Part shown: positions 49,189 to 58,657 of the stretch, one piece after another
Numbering within the stretch: the stretch's first letter is position 1
How the letters are laid out: each line of letters begins with the position of its first letter
Assembly: GCA_902826815.1 (NCBI GenBank)
Contig: CADEGF010000007.1
Location: forward strand, 84,155 to 148,154
From: an uncultured Mycobacteriaceae bacterium
Lineage (GTDB): Bacteria; Actinomycetota; Actinomycetes; Mycobacteriales; Mycobacteriaceae
Direction: 5' to 3'
DNA: 64,000 nt
Position numbers and translations under genes: made by a program
The notes under the pieces: model-generated
Told to the model about the DNA's origin: nothing
The model's input: the letters and a program-made list of their open reading frames with translations, nothing else
Database searches by the model: none

Positions 49189-50658
49189 ATGCAGATCTCT
49201 GCACGCTCGGTCTTGATGTCAGGCATGGCCACGCTGACCGCGAGCGCCATTGCGCTGACACCTGTGCAGGCGCTTCCTCGCGACATCGCGGTGCCGGCCA
49301 CAAACGCCGCAGTTCAGCAGGTGCCATCGCAGCAGCTCGTCGACCTTCTCGCTGCCGTTCAGCGCCTGGCGCCGAATCCTCCTGGCGCAGCGTCGCTCGT
49401 TGAACAGCAAGCGGCTCCGACTGCGGGATTGCTCGCATTCCCCGGCCTGGGCAACGCCATCATCAACACCTATAACGTCATCGAACCCTGGGTCGCCTAC
49501 GGCGTCGACTGGGCCGCCTATGCCGCGGGCTGGATCCCCTGGGTCGGCTGGATCGCCGCCGCGCAGATCAACATCTTCTACGACGCCCTCATCGAACCCA
49601 TCGCACGAACCATCACCTACAACATCGCCTACTGGATTGGCGGATCGAAAAACTTCTTCCAAGCCCTCAACGACGGCATTCTCGACTCCGCCAATGCCGG
49701 GATCGGCTTTTTGAACGCCGAGATCAACTGGGGTTGGGGCCTATTGCCGCCGCTTCCGTTCCCGCCTCCGCAGATCCCGTATCTGCCGTGGTTCGGGCTA
49801 CTCCAGACGCAGGCGGCAAGCCTCGCCGCACCCGAGGTCAGCGTCCAGAACGCAGCGAGCAACTTGGTCGACGCGATCTACGTACCTGTGGTGAACACCA
49901 TCGACTACGGCGTCGACGTTCTGCAGACGGCGCTGGCTCCGATCCCGCTGGTCAATATCGCGGGCGACCAGGTCAGCATTCTGTGGAATTCGCTCGCGCA
50001 GCCGATCTCCAACAGCGTCGTGTTCGACCTGATCGACCCCGTGCTCAATCAACCACTGAACATCAACAGTTACCTCAACGGCGCGTACGACGTCGGTGCG
50101 ACGACGGTGAACTCGCTCGTCAACACCGCGATCAACGAGGTCAACTACTTCCTGGGGGTACCCCTCGTCGCGAGTGCACAAGAACGCCAACTGGATCGGA
50201 CATCCGAAGTCAGTTCCGTACCGTCGATCGTCAAAAACACACTCACGCCGCAGACTTCGCCGAAGACCGCGGTCGATGACGCCGACCAGAGTCGGTCCGG
50301 TCCGTTGAGCGAGATCACCAACACTGTGCGGAACGTCCGCAACGAGATCCGCTCCAGCTTCACCGAGCGCCGGTCCGAGGCGAAGCAGGTCGATGACGCG
50401 GCCGACGCCGGTGGTAACACCGTGGTGCGCTCCTCTGGCGAGGCGAACGGAGCGGTCGCCAAGGCGATATCCGACGTCGCAAAGGCGGCCCGCGCAGGGA
50501 AGCCGAACAAGGTCGCCGAGGAGGTCGCGAACGCTCCGGCCAACGTGGTGAAGAGCATCGGCGACACCGCGCGCAAGGTCGTCAAGGATGTGCGGCAGGC
50601 GGCCAAGGACGCACGCGATGCGGCCAAGGACCGGCCCGCTGCTGACGCCGCCGAGTAA
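49189..50658 (+). CDS. Secreted protein of unknown function, possible outlier member of the RPY-TAGVALVGAS cluster
   Basis: A 489-aa exported protein: signal peptide with cleavage region LTPVQALP, then a long glycine/asparagine/proline-rich body with repeated short hydrophobic helices, and a lysine/alanine-rich C-terminal tail (about 440-489, coiled-coil-like AKDARDAAKD). It resembles the four downstream paralogues in layout but its signal lacks the RPY...GAS consensus. ATG 49189 has SD GGGAGGAG 5 nt upstream. It lies where M. tuberculosis has PE12, but shows no PE motif. Confidence 0.75.
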   Translation: MQISARSVLMSGMATLTASAIALTPVQALPRDIAVPATNAAVQQVPSQQLVDLLAAVQRLAPNPPGAASLVEQQAAPTAGLLAFPGLGNAIINTYNVIEPWVAYGVDWAAYAAGWIPWVGWIAAAQINIFYDALIEPIARTITYNIAYWIGGSKNFFQALNDGILDSANAGIGFLNAEINWGWGLLPPLPFPPPQIPYLPWFGLLQTQAASLAAPEVSVQNAASNLVDAIYVPVVNTIDYGVDVLQTALAPIPLVNIAGDQVSILWNSLAQPISNSVVFDLIDPVLNQPLNINSYLNGAYDVGATTVNSLVNTAINEVNYFLGVPLVASAQERQLDRTSEVSSVPSIVKNTLTPQTSPKTAVDDADQSRSGPLSEITNTVRNVRNEIRSSFTERRSEAKQVDDAADAGGNTVVRSSGEANGAVAKAISDVAKAARAGKPNKVAEEVANAPANVVKSIGDTARKVVKDVRQAAKDARDAAKDRPAADAAE

Positions 50659-50661
50659 CCG

Positions 50662-51081
50662 CTAACGCGGCTGGGTGCGCCGATAGAGCAGAAGCGCGGG
50701 CGGGAGCGCACCCACCGCGATGAGCAACAGCAGTTGCCATTGCGCGCTGAACACCGCGTCGTCGCCAGGACCGGGAAACGTGAGTGCCGCGACTGTCACC
50801 AACCATGTCCACAACGGCAGGGCGGCCAGTCGCGGCGACGACGTCCACCGCATCCCGACCCATACAAGGGCGGCGTTGAGGAGGCCGCTGATCAGGGCGC
50901 TGATGGGAAATGGAACCTGGCCAATACGAAGCGGCAGGAAAAAGGCGCCTAGTAAGGCTGAAATGACGCCGTCAACGGCGAGCAGGGTCAGGACGACGGC
51001 GCGCAGGGCCCGAGCGTCGTCGGGCGACTGATTCAGGTCGGGATGCTGTCGAGAACTGACGTCAGTGAACCGACCACCCAC
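50662..51081 (-). CDS. Small membrane protein (Rv1171-like)
   Basis: About 139 aa with three to four hydrophobic segments (AVVLTLLAVDGVISALLGAFF, FPISALISGLLNAALVWVG, LWTWLVTVAALTF, LLLLIAVGALPPALLL). Position between mshB and fbiC matches Rv1171. The start is unresolved: GTG 51081 overlaps the upstream small ORF by 49 nt; CTG 51036 would overlap its stop codon by 3 nt. Function unknown. Confidence 0.7.
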   Translation of the reverse strand: MGGRFTDVSSRQHPDLNQSPDDARALRAVVLTLLAVDGVISALLGAFFLPLRIGQVPFPISALISGLLNAALVWVGMRWTSSPRLAALPLWTWLVTVAALTFPGPGDDAVFSAQWQLLLLIAVGALPPALLLYRRTQPR

Positions 51082-51140
51082 TGGAAGTTGTCCAGGCGGT
51101 CCTGCCAATGCTGCAGGTTCGGATCGAGATCCGGATCCAT
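51033..51140 (-). CDS. Small ORF of 35 aa between mshB and the Rv1171-like gene
   Basis: ATG 51140 with SD AAAGGA at about 6-nt spacing opens a 35-residue ORF (MDPDLDPNLQHWQDRLDNFQ, then WVVGSLTSVLDSIPT). The product would be acidic and amphipathic-helical. It starts 55 bp after the mshB stop and runs into the Rv1171-like gene. The strong ribosome-binding site and start support it; there is no known homologue I can name. Confidence 0.5.
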   Translation of the reverse strand: MDPDLDPNLQHWQDRLDNFQWVVGSLTSVLDSIPT

Positions 51141-51194
51141 GATTGTCCTTTGTCTCCGCGGCCACTCGGTCGAAGCTTAACCCGTGATCGCCGG

Positions 51195-52079
51195 TTATCC
51201 GAGACTCAATCCTGCAAGCAGGTCGGTCTCCCAGCCGCGGTGGTCGCGGTCGCCGGGTTCTCCGGAGACAAGTATGTAGTGCTCCTCGGCCAGGATGGGC
51301 AGCGCGATGTTGTTCGACAGCGCGAACGATCTGCCGTTGGAAGCGACGTTGACCTGGGTGGCGTGGGCGCGCATCGCCGCGGTTTTGGCGGCGATGTGGT
51401 CGCCGGCATCGATGACGGCGTCGATCTTGTCGTCGGGATAGCCGAACGGGACAAGGTCGATGGTCACGCGCACCCAATCTTCGGGCGCGCCGTCGAGATT
51501 CTCGAGACCGTCGCCCATCGCGCTGGTGGCGGTGACGGTCCAATAGAACTTGGGCACGCGCCAGGGTTCACCCGGGTAGTCGGTGCCTGCCGACGCGGCG
51601 ACGGCGTCGGTGGTGACGCGGTGGGCCTGAATGTGGTCGGGATGCCCGTAGCCGCCGTCGGGGTCATAGGTGACGACGACGTGCGGCCGCAACCGGCGGA
51701 CGATCGCGACGAGTTCGCCGACCGCCTCCCGCATATCGGCGTCGGCGAAGCGTTGACGGTGCCGCGGTGCCGTGCCTTCCATACCGGAGTCGCGCCAATG
51801 CCCCGGTCCGCCAAGGAAATTCGGCTCTTTGACTCCGAGCGCTTGAAGAGCATTCGTCAGCTCGCTGATGCGATATCCACCGAGCTGGTCGGCGGCGTCA
51901 ACGGCCAGCTGCGCGTAGCGCTCGCCGATGACTTCGCCCTCCTCGCCGAGGGTGCAGGTGACGACGTGAACGTCGGCGCCCTTTGCGATGTAGTGAGCGA
52001 TGGTGCCGCCGGTGGTCAGCGTTTCGTCGTCCGGGTGGGCGTGAACGAAGAGCAGGCGAGGGGCTTCGCGCGTGGACAT
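51195..52079 (-). CDS. mshB: GlcNAc-inositol deacetylase (MshB), mycothiol biosynthesis
   Basis: A 294-aa zinc deacetylase of the LmbE/PIG-L family that removes acetate from GlcNAc-Ins in mycothiol synthesis. Zinc ligands are visible in HAHPDDET (H15, D18) and a later [11 protein letters not shown] 52079 is preferred over the in-frame ATG 52091: TATGTT (52092-52087) is a -10 hexamer 7 nt upstream of 52079 and contains the other ATG, so the transcript should be leaderless. Confidence 0.93.
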   Translation of the reverse strand: MSTREAPRLLFVHAHPDDETLTTGGTIAHYIAKGADVHVVTCTLGEEGEVIGERYAQLAVDAADQLGGYRISELTNALQALGVKEPNFLGGPGHWRDSGMEGTAPRHRQRFADADMREAVGELVAIVRRLRPHVVVTYDPDGGYGHPDHIQAHRVTTDAVAASAGTDYPGEPWRVPKFYWTVTATSAMGDGLENLDGAPEDWVRVTIDLVPFGYPDDKIDAVIDAGDHIAAKTAAMRAHATQVNVASNGRSFALSNNIALPILAEEHYILVSGEPGDRDHRGWETDLLAGLSLG

Positions 52080-52690
52080 CGACCCGAACATACCGGCGGG
52101 TGTTGCTCGGCGCCCTCAGGCTGCCTCGACCGGGATGCAATGCGAGTAGTTGTCAGCACTGGCTCGCGAGCCAGTGACAGCGAGCTTTTCGAGAGGGAAA
52201 CGCAGAGCACACATCATGTTTTACGCATCTTCGGTTACCAACATTTTCGGCATGGCCATCTTGCCGTTCTGTTGCTGAACCCGCAGGTTGCGTTGCCGGC
52301 TCATGGATCCGCGGGGCGGGGGATTATTGACGACTCAGCAAAGATATCTGGGTGTTATCCCGGGAACGAAGCTGATGCAAAATTAACGCACACTGCATCT
52401 AAATCCGTCGTCAGTTAACACTCCATGATCTTGAAACATCAGCTATTTCGCCTAGCTAAAGAGACCATTGGCGCGCTGTAACCTTCTTCATTTCACCATA
52501 TAATTTTTCTCAGGAATGCAAATCTTTGCCAACGTGAGAGGCGTTCGCGCAAGGCGTCAATATCGGCTAATCCAGCAGGTGAAGCCATGTTCTTGCGTCG
52601 ACAAATAACCGGCTGAAACCCAAGAGAAACCTGAGAACTCTGTAATAGATTTGTTTGCGGTAACCCACCACTGAGCCCGAAGGAAGGGTG
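52080..52690. other. 611-bp intergenic region with a perfect 20-bp palindrome
   Basis: Between divergent mshB and the secreted gene at 52691. A perfect palindrome CACTGGCTCGCGAGCCAGTG occupies 52157-52176, 65 bp upstream of the mshB -10. Right half is AT-rich. ATTTTTCTCAGG (52503-52514) recurs at 62709, and AACCTGAGAA at 52628-52637 recurs at 55542. TAGATT (52646-52651) is a candidate -10. No gene seen. Confidence 0.5.
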
Positions 52691-54538
52691 ATGAAGGTAA
52701 ATATCAGGCCCTATGCGACAGCCGGCATAGCAATCGTAGGAGCAAGCGTTATCGCGGTAACCCCGCTAACAGCGGCTCCGCAGGACAAAATCATTCGCGC
52801 AAATGAGACTCCGTCCGTGACCCTCACCGCGACGCCGAGTGAGATCTTGGCCCAATTCATCGGCACGTTCGATGACTTCCTGCCCGGCGGATCGCTCGCC
52901 GAGGCCGCGGACGGCGCCGGCGACGTCATCGGCGATCTCGGTACCGCCGTTCAGCAGGCTTCCGGTGTGCTGAACACCGCAATCGGAGACAGCCCTGAGG
53001 CGCTGCTGCAGTTCCTCGACGACGTCGCGAGCGGTAATCCGCTGGCGTTCGGCTACGCGGCCAGGACCGCCGTGGATCTGTTCGTCGCGCTGATCACGCC
53101 GTTCTTCAACGCGATCGAGCCCAACCTGCCCGAAGCGATCGCGTCGCCACTGCGGGATGCATTCGCACAATTTGGGGCGGCGATCGCCCAACTGAGGGAC
53201 GTCCTGGTCCCGCCAACCGCTCCGAGCGCCGCGGCTGCGGCGGCAAACCTCGACGCCAGCGATGTTCAGGACGTGCTGTCAGGTTTCGTCGACGACTTCA
53301 TCACGGTCAGCTCGGCGTTTGGCAGTGCAATTGCAACGGGCGCAACATTCTTCGGCGATGCCCCGTTCACGCTGCCGTACTTGCCTGGCACGCAGGCGAA
53401 TCCTGGTGGCCTTGTCGGACTGGCAGAGGCTGTCTTCGCGAATCCGTTGGCGTTGGGGAACGCGTTCAGCATCGTCGCGAGCAGCTTGCTGCATACGCCT
53501 GAGATCCTGCTTGGTAACCCTGGTGGTGACAACACGGCGGGATTGCTGACCAGTGCTGGCCTCCCGCTTGTCCTCGCCTTCGCATCGATCCTGCCTGCGC
53601 CGTTGGGACCAGGCAGCAATCCGCTGACCGACCCCGGCTTGGTCCTCCAAGGCTCATTGCTGTTCGCGGGCCTGATCAACAACTTCCTTGGCCTACTGCC
53701 GGAGCCGGAGCTTCCCGTCGCCGAGGAGGGGGCACTCGTCGGGGCAACGAACGCCAACCTGGCCGAGGACGTACCGATCGGGAATGCCGTGAACGCCATC
53801 GGCACAATCGCCGACGGCTTCGCAGAATCTGCTGGGAACTTCGTCAACGCCAGCTTGCTGCTGGGTCCGGGTCTGCTCCAAATCGCCGAGGCTGCAGCAG
53901 CGGGAAATCGTGCGGCCGTGTCCTTCGGCGTTCAGCAGATCATCGATGGACCGCTATATGTAGTGCAGCCGCTCATCGAGGCATTCGCAGAAGCGCTGCC
54001 GTCGCCGCTCGGCGGTACACCACCGGAGCCTGGTCTGGTATTCCAGGGACTCCTGCAAGCACTGGCCGTCCGCGACAGGATTGATGATCTCGTAGACAAC
54101 GTCATCGATCCCCCACCAGCTGAACCGGCGACGGCTTCCGGCGCGACGTTAGGACTCCAGACCAACCGTCAAACAGCCGAGAGTTCAAGCGAAGTCAGCA
54201 ATGCGCTGCCGGGCGCAGGCACCGGGTCGCGGACTCTCTCCAGCAACGACAATGCCGGCAACAGCGGCGCGGCGACGAACCGTCGCTCATTGGTAAACGT
54301 CGATGTTCTGAATCCGCTTGCTGGCGCGCGCTCCCGCGCCCAACAGCAGCAGCCCAGCGCATCGGACAGCGACGGTATAAGCGCTACGCGCGCACCGTCC
54401 CATGGACCCGGCATCGGCAGGACGCCGGTCCGGGATCTGGTCAAGCGCATCACCAGTGGCTTTGACCGCAACGACGCTGACAGCAACAACAGTCGACAGT
54501 CGTCGACAGGAACGGACAGGTCACCAAGGAGGCGATGA
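52691..54538 (+). CDS. Secreted RPY-TAGVALVGAS family protein, paralogue 1
   Basis: A 615-aa exported protein: MKVNIRPYATAGIAIVGAS opens a signal segment (cleavage near TAAP), followed by a body of repeated hydrophobic/glycine-rich helices and a low-complexity hydrophilic C-terminus rich in S, N, R ending in GIGRTPVRDLVKR-type sequence, also seen in the 55617 gene. No catalytic motif or PE/PPE signature recognised. ATG 52691 has AAGGAAG upstream; GTG 52688 in frame is too close to the SD. Function unknown; surface or envelope location inferred. Confidence 0.8.
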   Translation: MKVNIRPYATAGIAIVGASVIAVTPLTAAPQDKIIRANETPSVTLTATPSEILAQFIGTFDDFLPGGSLAEAADGAGDVIGDLGTAVQQASGVLNTAIGDSPEALLQFLDDVASGNPLAFGYAARTAVDLFVALITPFFNAIEPNLPEAIASPLRDAFAQFGAAIAQLRDVLVPPTAPSAAAAAANLDASDVQDVLSGFVDDFITVSSAFGSAIATGATFFGDAPFTLPYLPGTQANPGGLVGLAEAVFANPLALGNAFSIVASSLLHTPEILLGNPGGDNTAGLLTSAGLPLVLAFASILPAPLGPGSNPLTDPGLVLQGSLLFAGLINNFLGLLPEPELPVAEEGALVGATNANLAEDVPIGNAVNAIGTIADGFAESAGNFVNASLLLGPGLLQIAEAAAAGNRAAVSFGVQQIIDGPLYVVQPLIEAFAEALPSPLGGTPPEPGLVFQGLLQALAVRDRIDDLVDNVIDPPPAEPATASGATLGLQTNRQTAESSSEVSNALPGAGTGSRTLSSNDNAGNSGAATNRRSLVNVDVLNPLAGARSRAQQQQPSASDSDGISATRAPSHGPGIGRTPVRDLVKRITSGFDRNDADSNNSRQSSTGTDRSPRRR

Positions 54539-55616
54539 CCCGACACAGGCAGAGCCGGGTGACAGACGGGAGCCGTCGCTGGGGATGCTCGTTGGCTTGA
54601 CGAGTGCTCCGACTGCTGCGGGGAAGCTGTTCGACAACCCGGCTAACGGAGAATGGGATCGATGGCTCTCAAATGAAACTGGCGCGAAGTCGGTAAAAGG
54701 TCGAGGCGACTCGACGTGCAGCCAATTCCGACGGGACTCACGGGGCGGGTCGGCCGTTGCTCGCTGCCGGATGTTTCGGGCCTAAACCGAAGTCCCACCT
54801 GAGAGATATGGAATAGATTGAGCGCAGCAGTCCGTGAGAGTTTGCGGAGGTGCGGGTCGGCGGTTCGCGAGAACGTCGGCCGGCTGGGCATAGAAGGCGA
54901 ACGCTCGGAGCAAGGGGTCCGAGTGACGGATGGGGAGCCGTCGTAGAGGTAACTCTTCGCCTTCTTTATCGGCCCCGCTGTCGGTGGTGCCCGCACCCGC
55001 TGGCAGCGGGGCCGATCCATATGGCGAGCTACTTCGCTGTTTAGACCCTTCCGGAACCCTTAGTGCCCGCACCACCGCGTAGCTGTCCGCATGATGGTGA
55101 GTTGCTGAGCATCGGCGTGTCGGCGAGAAATCGGTGGTCAATCTGCGTGTTTGCATGGGAATTATCTTCCGCGTTAGTTAACACCCTGTGTTGCAGACGA
55201 TGGGGGCTCTGAGCGTAGCCAGCGCGTTGCTGAGGAGCCAAACGTTTCTGGTGCATCCGACAGCGCGCGAAGGCGGCGGGGTGGTCCGGGACGATCGCTT
55301 GCCTCAGCGGCAAAGGACGTGGCCCACGATTCGCCTAGCAATGCTGTATCAACCTGGCCCCTGGCTACTTAGCCAGACGCGAACATCAATATCTGTGTTC
55401 TGAGTTTGAATTCTATTTGCGACTATGTTGGATTTATTTGCCGCCCGAACCGACAGCGGGTGCCGTCGGCTCCATCCAGCAATTTTGTCGCCATAAGCAA
55501 ACTTATTGCAAACGCAAATAGGTTGCTATCGGCCACCATCGAACCTGAGAATTACGTGAATTTTCCGGCATAGATTCCTGAGTGCTGCAGATCACAGCCC
55601 AACCCAGGAGGTTGCC
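54539..55616. other. 1.08-kb gene-free intergenic region
   Basis: Holds no ORF I can support. An inverted repeat ATCGGCCCCGCTG/CAGCGGGGCCGAT (54968-54980, 55004-55016) may be a terminator. Two degenerate direct repeats of GTGACRGAYGGG(G)AGCCGTCG lie near 54558 and 54922. At the right end are AACCTGAGAA (55542-55551), TAGATT (55571-55576) and the SD of the next gene. Confidence 0.45.
54968..55016. terminator. Stem-loop with 13-bp perfect arms
   Basis: ATCGGCCCCGCTG pairs perfectly with CAGCGGGGCCGAT across a 23-nt loop. It resembles the hairpin at 60517-60551 in containing GGCCCC and GATCGG, but lies 430 bp past the preceding gene. Confidence 0.4.
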
Positions 55617-57251
55617 ATGCAACTCGCTCTTCGCCCGTACGTCACGACCGGTGTGGCCCTTGTGGGAGCCAGCGTCATCGCTGCAGCCCCGATCGCACCG
55701 ATAACGCCGGCTGAAGTCCAGATCCCAAATCCGGCGGTACAGGCAGTTGAGCGAGGCGTTCAACTCACGGCCAACGAGATTCAGACCGCCGTCAACAGAG
55801 CGATATTCGCCTTCGTCGCGCGCCCGACAGTCGCCGGAGCCGAACTGCTCGGCCAACTTCTCGAGCCAATCCTCGGAGAGGAACAGGCCGCCCTACTCCC
55901 TCTCGCCGCCCTGGGGTTCGCCGGGCCGCTGATCAGCGGTGGCGGGTCAGTCGGAACCGCGCTTCAGAACGTCGTTGACTCCGACAGTTTCGAAGAGCTT
56001 CTCACCAACCTCATCGGTGGCGTTGGGACGATCATCGATGGCTCCGTCAACGGCGGGTACGGACCCGATCTGTTTTCCTTAGTCGGGGAAGCACTGGCCG
56101 ACTCGAGTTCCGATTTCGCCAACGCCTTAGCGGCCCTGGATTTCATTGGAGCACCGCCTCCGGCCATTTTGGCCGGGGGGCTCATCAACCTGCAGGGCTC
56201 GGTGTTGCAATTGTTCTCGGGGTTCCCAGCCCCGCCCTTCCCCGCATCCACTCTTCCCCTTCCGGTAGAGATCACGCTTCCAGGCACAATCCCTACGCTG
56301 CAGGGGTTAGTCGAGCAGCTCTTCGGACTGCTTGGCGGGTCGGACATGGCGCAAAACGCGAGCCTCTTGGCGGCTTCGCCGCCAGATCCTCGTCGAATTG
56401 AAAACGGTGTCAACGATGCGCTCTACGCCGCGACCGCTGTCACGCTTGCCCTCGTGACACGTGCAGCACCGCTTCTCGAACCAATTCTGGGCGACGACGC
56501 GGCGCAGTTCCTCGCCATTGGCACCCTCGGGTTTATCGGTCCGCTCATCGGCGGAACGGGAGGTCTCGGCCATGCGGTACAAGACCTCGTCGATTCTGAC
56601 GATCTGCCTAACTTCCTCGACAACGCCCTCGATCTTGCTCGACTGCCCATCGACGGCGCGGTCAATGGCGGCAGATTCGGACCCAATCTCCAACCATTGC
56701 TTCCCTTCCTGCCGACTCAGATACCGATCGCCTATGACACAGATGGAAACCCGATTGCTGTAAGGCCCGTTGAAAACGTCTTCGCGCCCGGCCTCATTCC
56801 GAACGCCAATTATTCGTATCCGGCGGCGTTTGGAGGAATCGGCTTGCAGCCGATTGGCGGGGGTCCGATGACTCCTCCCGACGGCTTCAATCTCACCACC
56901 GTTGGCACGATCCCCACGTTGCAGGGGCTAGTAGGGCGCGTCTTCGATTCACTGCCGTCGGCAAGCGCAGCGTCGCAGAGCAACATCAAGGTCGCTAGCG
57001 CTGCGAGCGAGGCGGCAGGCGATGGCCAGAAGGTTGAACCCAAGAAGAGGAACCGGCCGCTCCTCAACCTGGTCAGGCACTCCCTCGGTGCCGACGAGGA
57101 CGGCGTCCAGGCCGGATCCGCGACCGGAGCCTCGGGCCGGCACCGCATCGGCACGCCGGTCCGCGATCTGATCAACAAGGTCGTCAACGGTGGTCACAAT
57201 GAGAAAGAAAAGCAAGACGAGAAGGAAAAGCCGGCCGAGGGCGAGGAATAG
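55617..57251 (+). CDS. Secreted RPY-TAGVALVGAS family protein, paralogue 2, internally duplicated
   Basis: A 544-aa exported protein starting MQLALRPYVTTGVALVGAS. The body is an internal duplication: residues about 60-240 and 265-440 align (LLEPILGEEQAALLPLAALG with LLEPILGDDAAQFLAIGTLG; both end in GTIPTLQGLV). The C-terminus is basic then acidic (GRHRIGTPVRDLINKVVNGG, then KEKQDEKEK). ATG 55617 has SD CAGGAGG close upstream. Function unknown. Confidence 0.82.
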   Translation: MQLALRPYVTTGVALVGASVIAAAPIAPITPAEVQIPNPAVQAVERGVQLTANEIQTAVNRAIFAFVARPTVAGAELLGQLLEPILGEEQAALLPLAALGFAGPLISGGGSVGTALQNVVDSDSFEELLTNLIGGVGTIIDGSVNGGYGPDLFSLVGEALADSSSDFANALAALDFIGAPPPAILAGGLINLQGSVLQLFSGFPAPPFPASTLPLPVEITLPGTIPTLQGLVEQLFGLLGGSDMAQNASLLAASPPDPRRIENGVNDALYAATAVTLALVTRAAPLLEPILGDDAAQFLAIGTLGFIGPLIGGTGGLGHAVQDLVDSDDLPNFLDNALDLARLPIDGAVNGGRFGPNLQPLLPFLPTQIPIAYDTDGNPIAVRPVENVFAPGLIPNANYSYPAAFGGIGLQPIGGGPMTPPDGFNLTTVGTIPTLQGLVGRVFDSLPSASAASQSNIKVASAASEAAGDGQKVEPKKRNRPLLNLVRHSLGADEDGVQAGSATGASGRHRIGTPVRDLINKVVNGGHNEKEKQDEKEKPAEGEE

Positions 57252-57268
57252 CTCGACCCACAAACCCG

Positions 57269-57298
57269 GATGGCCACCTCTTCACGGAGGTGGCCATC
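57269..57298. terminator. Stem-loop terminator after the 55617 gene
   Basis: GATGGCCACCTC and GAGGTGGCCATC form a perfect 12-bp stem with a 6-nt loop, 18 bp after the stop codon. Confidence 0.7.
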
Positions 57299-57391
57299 TG
57301 CTTTCCGTCGGGTTCTGCGAGATGGCTGTAGTCAGGCGCGAAATTCACGACCTGCCTGCAGAACTCGGGGACGTGAGCATAGATTCAGTCA

Positions 57392-58657
57392 GTGAGTCGG
57401 CGCACGCTGGAGTTCTGTTGCGGCATCGTCGTTATCGGGCTCTTGGCCGGGGTCGCCGGTCTCTGCACGACGCTGCTGCTCCGCTTCGTCGAGCACCTGA
57501 CATACCACTACACATTCGGCACGCTTCTGTCCGGCGTCACCGGGAGTAGTCCTGTACGCCGCGCGGTTGGACCGATGATCGGCGGAGCGCTCGCCGGCTT
57601 CGGGTGGTGGATGCTTCGTCGGCGTACCGAAGTGCCGCCACTAACCGAGACGATCCTCAATCACGGGCCTATTCCCCGTCTGACGATGACGATCGATGCC
57701 GCGCTTCAAGTCCTCATCGTCGGCTCGGGTGCATCACTTGGCCGAGAGGGTGCACCCCGTCAATTCGCCGCTGCACTAGGCGATCTCGGCACATCCCGGT
57801 GGGCGCTGACCGAGCGGGACCGCGAGATCCTGCTCGCCTGCGGCGCCGGCGCCGGTTTGGCCGCGGTTTACAGCGTGCCCGTCGGTGGCGCACTGTTCGC
57901 CACCGCCATCATCCTGAAAACCTGGCATCCACGCGCGGTCGGTACAGCGCTGATCACCTCGAGCCTGGCGGTCGCGGTTGCCTCGCCGGTGACGCATGAA
58001 GTCCCTCCGCTGGACTGGCCGGATCCCCAATTATCTTATCTGCTGACGGCTTTCGCGATTGTGTTAGCGCCGCTGGCCCTAGGCGTCGGATTGGGGTTCA
58101 ACCACATCATGGCGCGAGCACGGCCGGCCAAGCTGATGAAGTCGTGGCTGCTGATACCTGCCATCGCTGCGGCGGGCCTGCTCATCGGACTCTGCTCCAT
58201 CCGGTACCCCGAACTTCCAGGCAACGGCAAGAGCATTCTGACGATCAGCCTCAACAGCGGCCTGACTCTGGGCGCCGCGGTCGTGCTTCTGTTTCTCAAG
58301 CCACTTCTCACGGCGGCGTTCCTGCGCGCGAGCGCGGTCGGCGGCATGCTCACTCCCGCGCTAGCGACGGGCGCTGCGATGGGATCCGTCGTAGCTTTGT
58401 CGATCAACACCTTCACCGGACACGACGTCAGCGTGCCCGCCGTATCGCTGACGTGCGCTGCCGGCGTACTCGCGATCACGCAGAGAGCCCCGATATGGGC
58501 CGCGATCTTCGTCTGGGAACTGGCGCGACCTCCGTGGTGGCTCCTCGTACCGTTTCTAGTCGCTGCCGTCATTGCGCACGGGCTGCGGCTGTTCGTCGAG
58601 CGGCGTCATCACGGCACGGGGCGCCACAAAGGCACCGTGTCTGCACAACTCCTGTAA
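57392..58657 (+). CDS. ClC-family chloride channel/transporter
   Basis: A 421-aa polytopic membrane protein of the ClC family. GSGASLGREGAPRQ contains the gating glutamate (GREG(A)P) and GAGAGLAAVYSVPVGGALFA the selectivity/inner region. About ten hydrophobic segments; no CBS domains. ClC proteins move chloride, often as Cl-/H+ antiporters. GTG 57392 follows -10 TAGATT (57380-57385) by 6 nt, indicating a leaderless transcript. It interrupts the secreted paralogue cluster. Confidence 0.9.
   Translation: MSRRTLEFCCGIVVIGLLAGVAGLCTTLLLRFVEHLTYHYTFGTLLSGVTGSSPVRRAVGPMIGGALAGFGWWMLRRRTEVPPLTETILNHGPIPRLTMTIDAALQVLIVGSGASLGREGAPRQFAAALGDLGTSRWALTERDREILLACGAGAGLAAVYSVPVGGALFATAIILKTWHPRAVGTALITSSLAVAVASPVTHEVPPLDWPDPQLSYLLTAFAIVLAPLALGVGLGFNHIMARARPAKLMKSWLLIPAIAAAGLLIGLCSIRYPELPGNGKSILTISLNSGLTLGAAVVLLFLKPLLTAAFLRASAVGGMLTPALATGAAMGSVVALSINTFTGHDVSVPAVSLTCAAGVLAITQRAPIWAAIFVWELARPPWWLLVPFLVAAVIAHGLRLFVERRHHGTGRHKGTVSAQLL

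Noticed and set aside
55200-55403. Possible small gene in the 1.08-kb gap
   Set aside because: No SD, atypical codon use and no recognisable domain.
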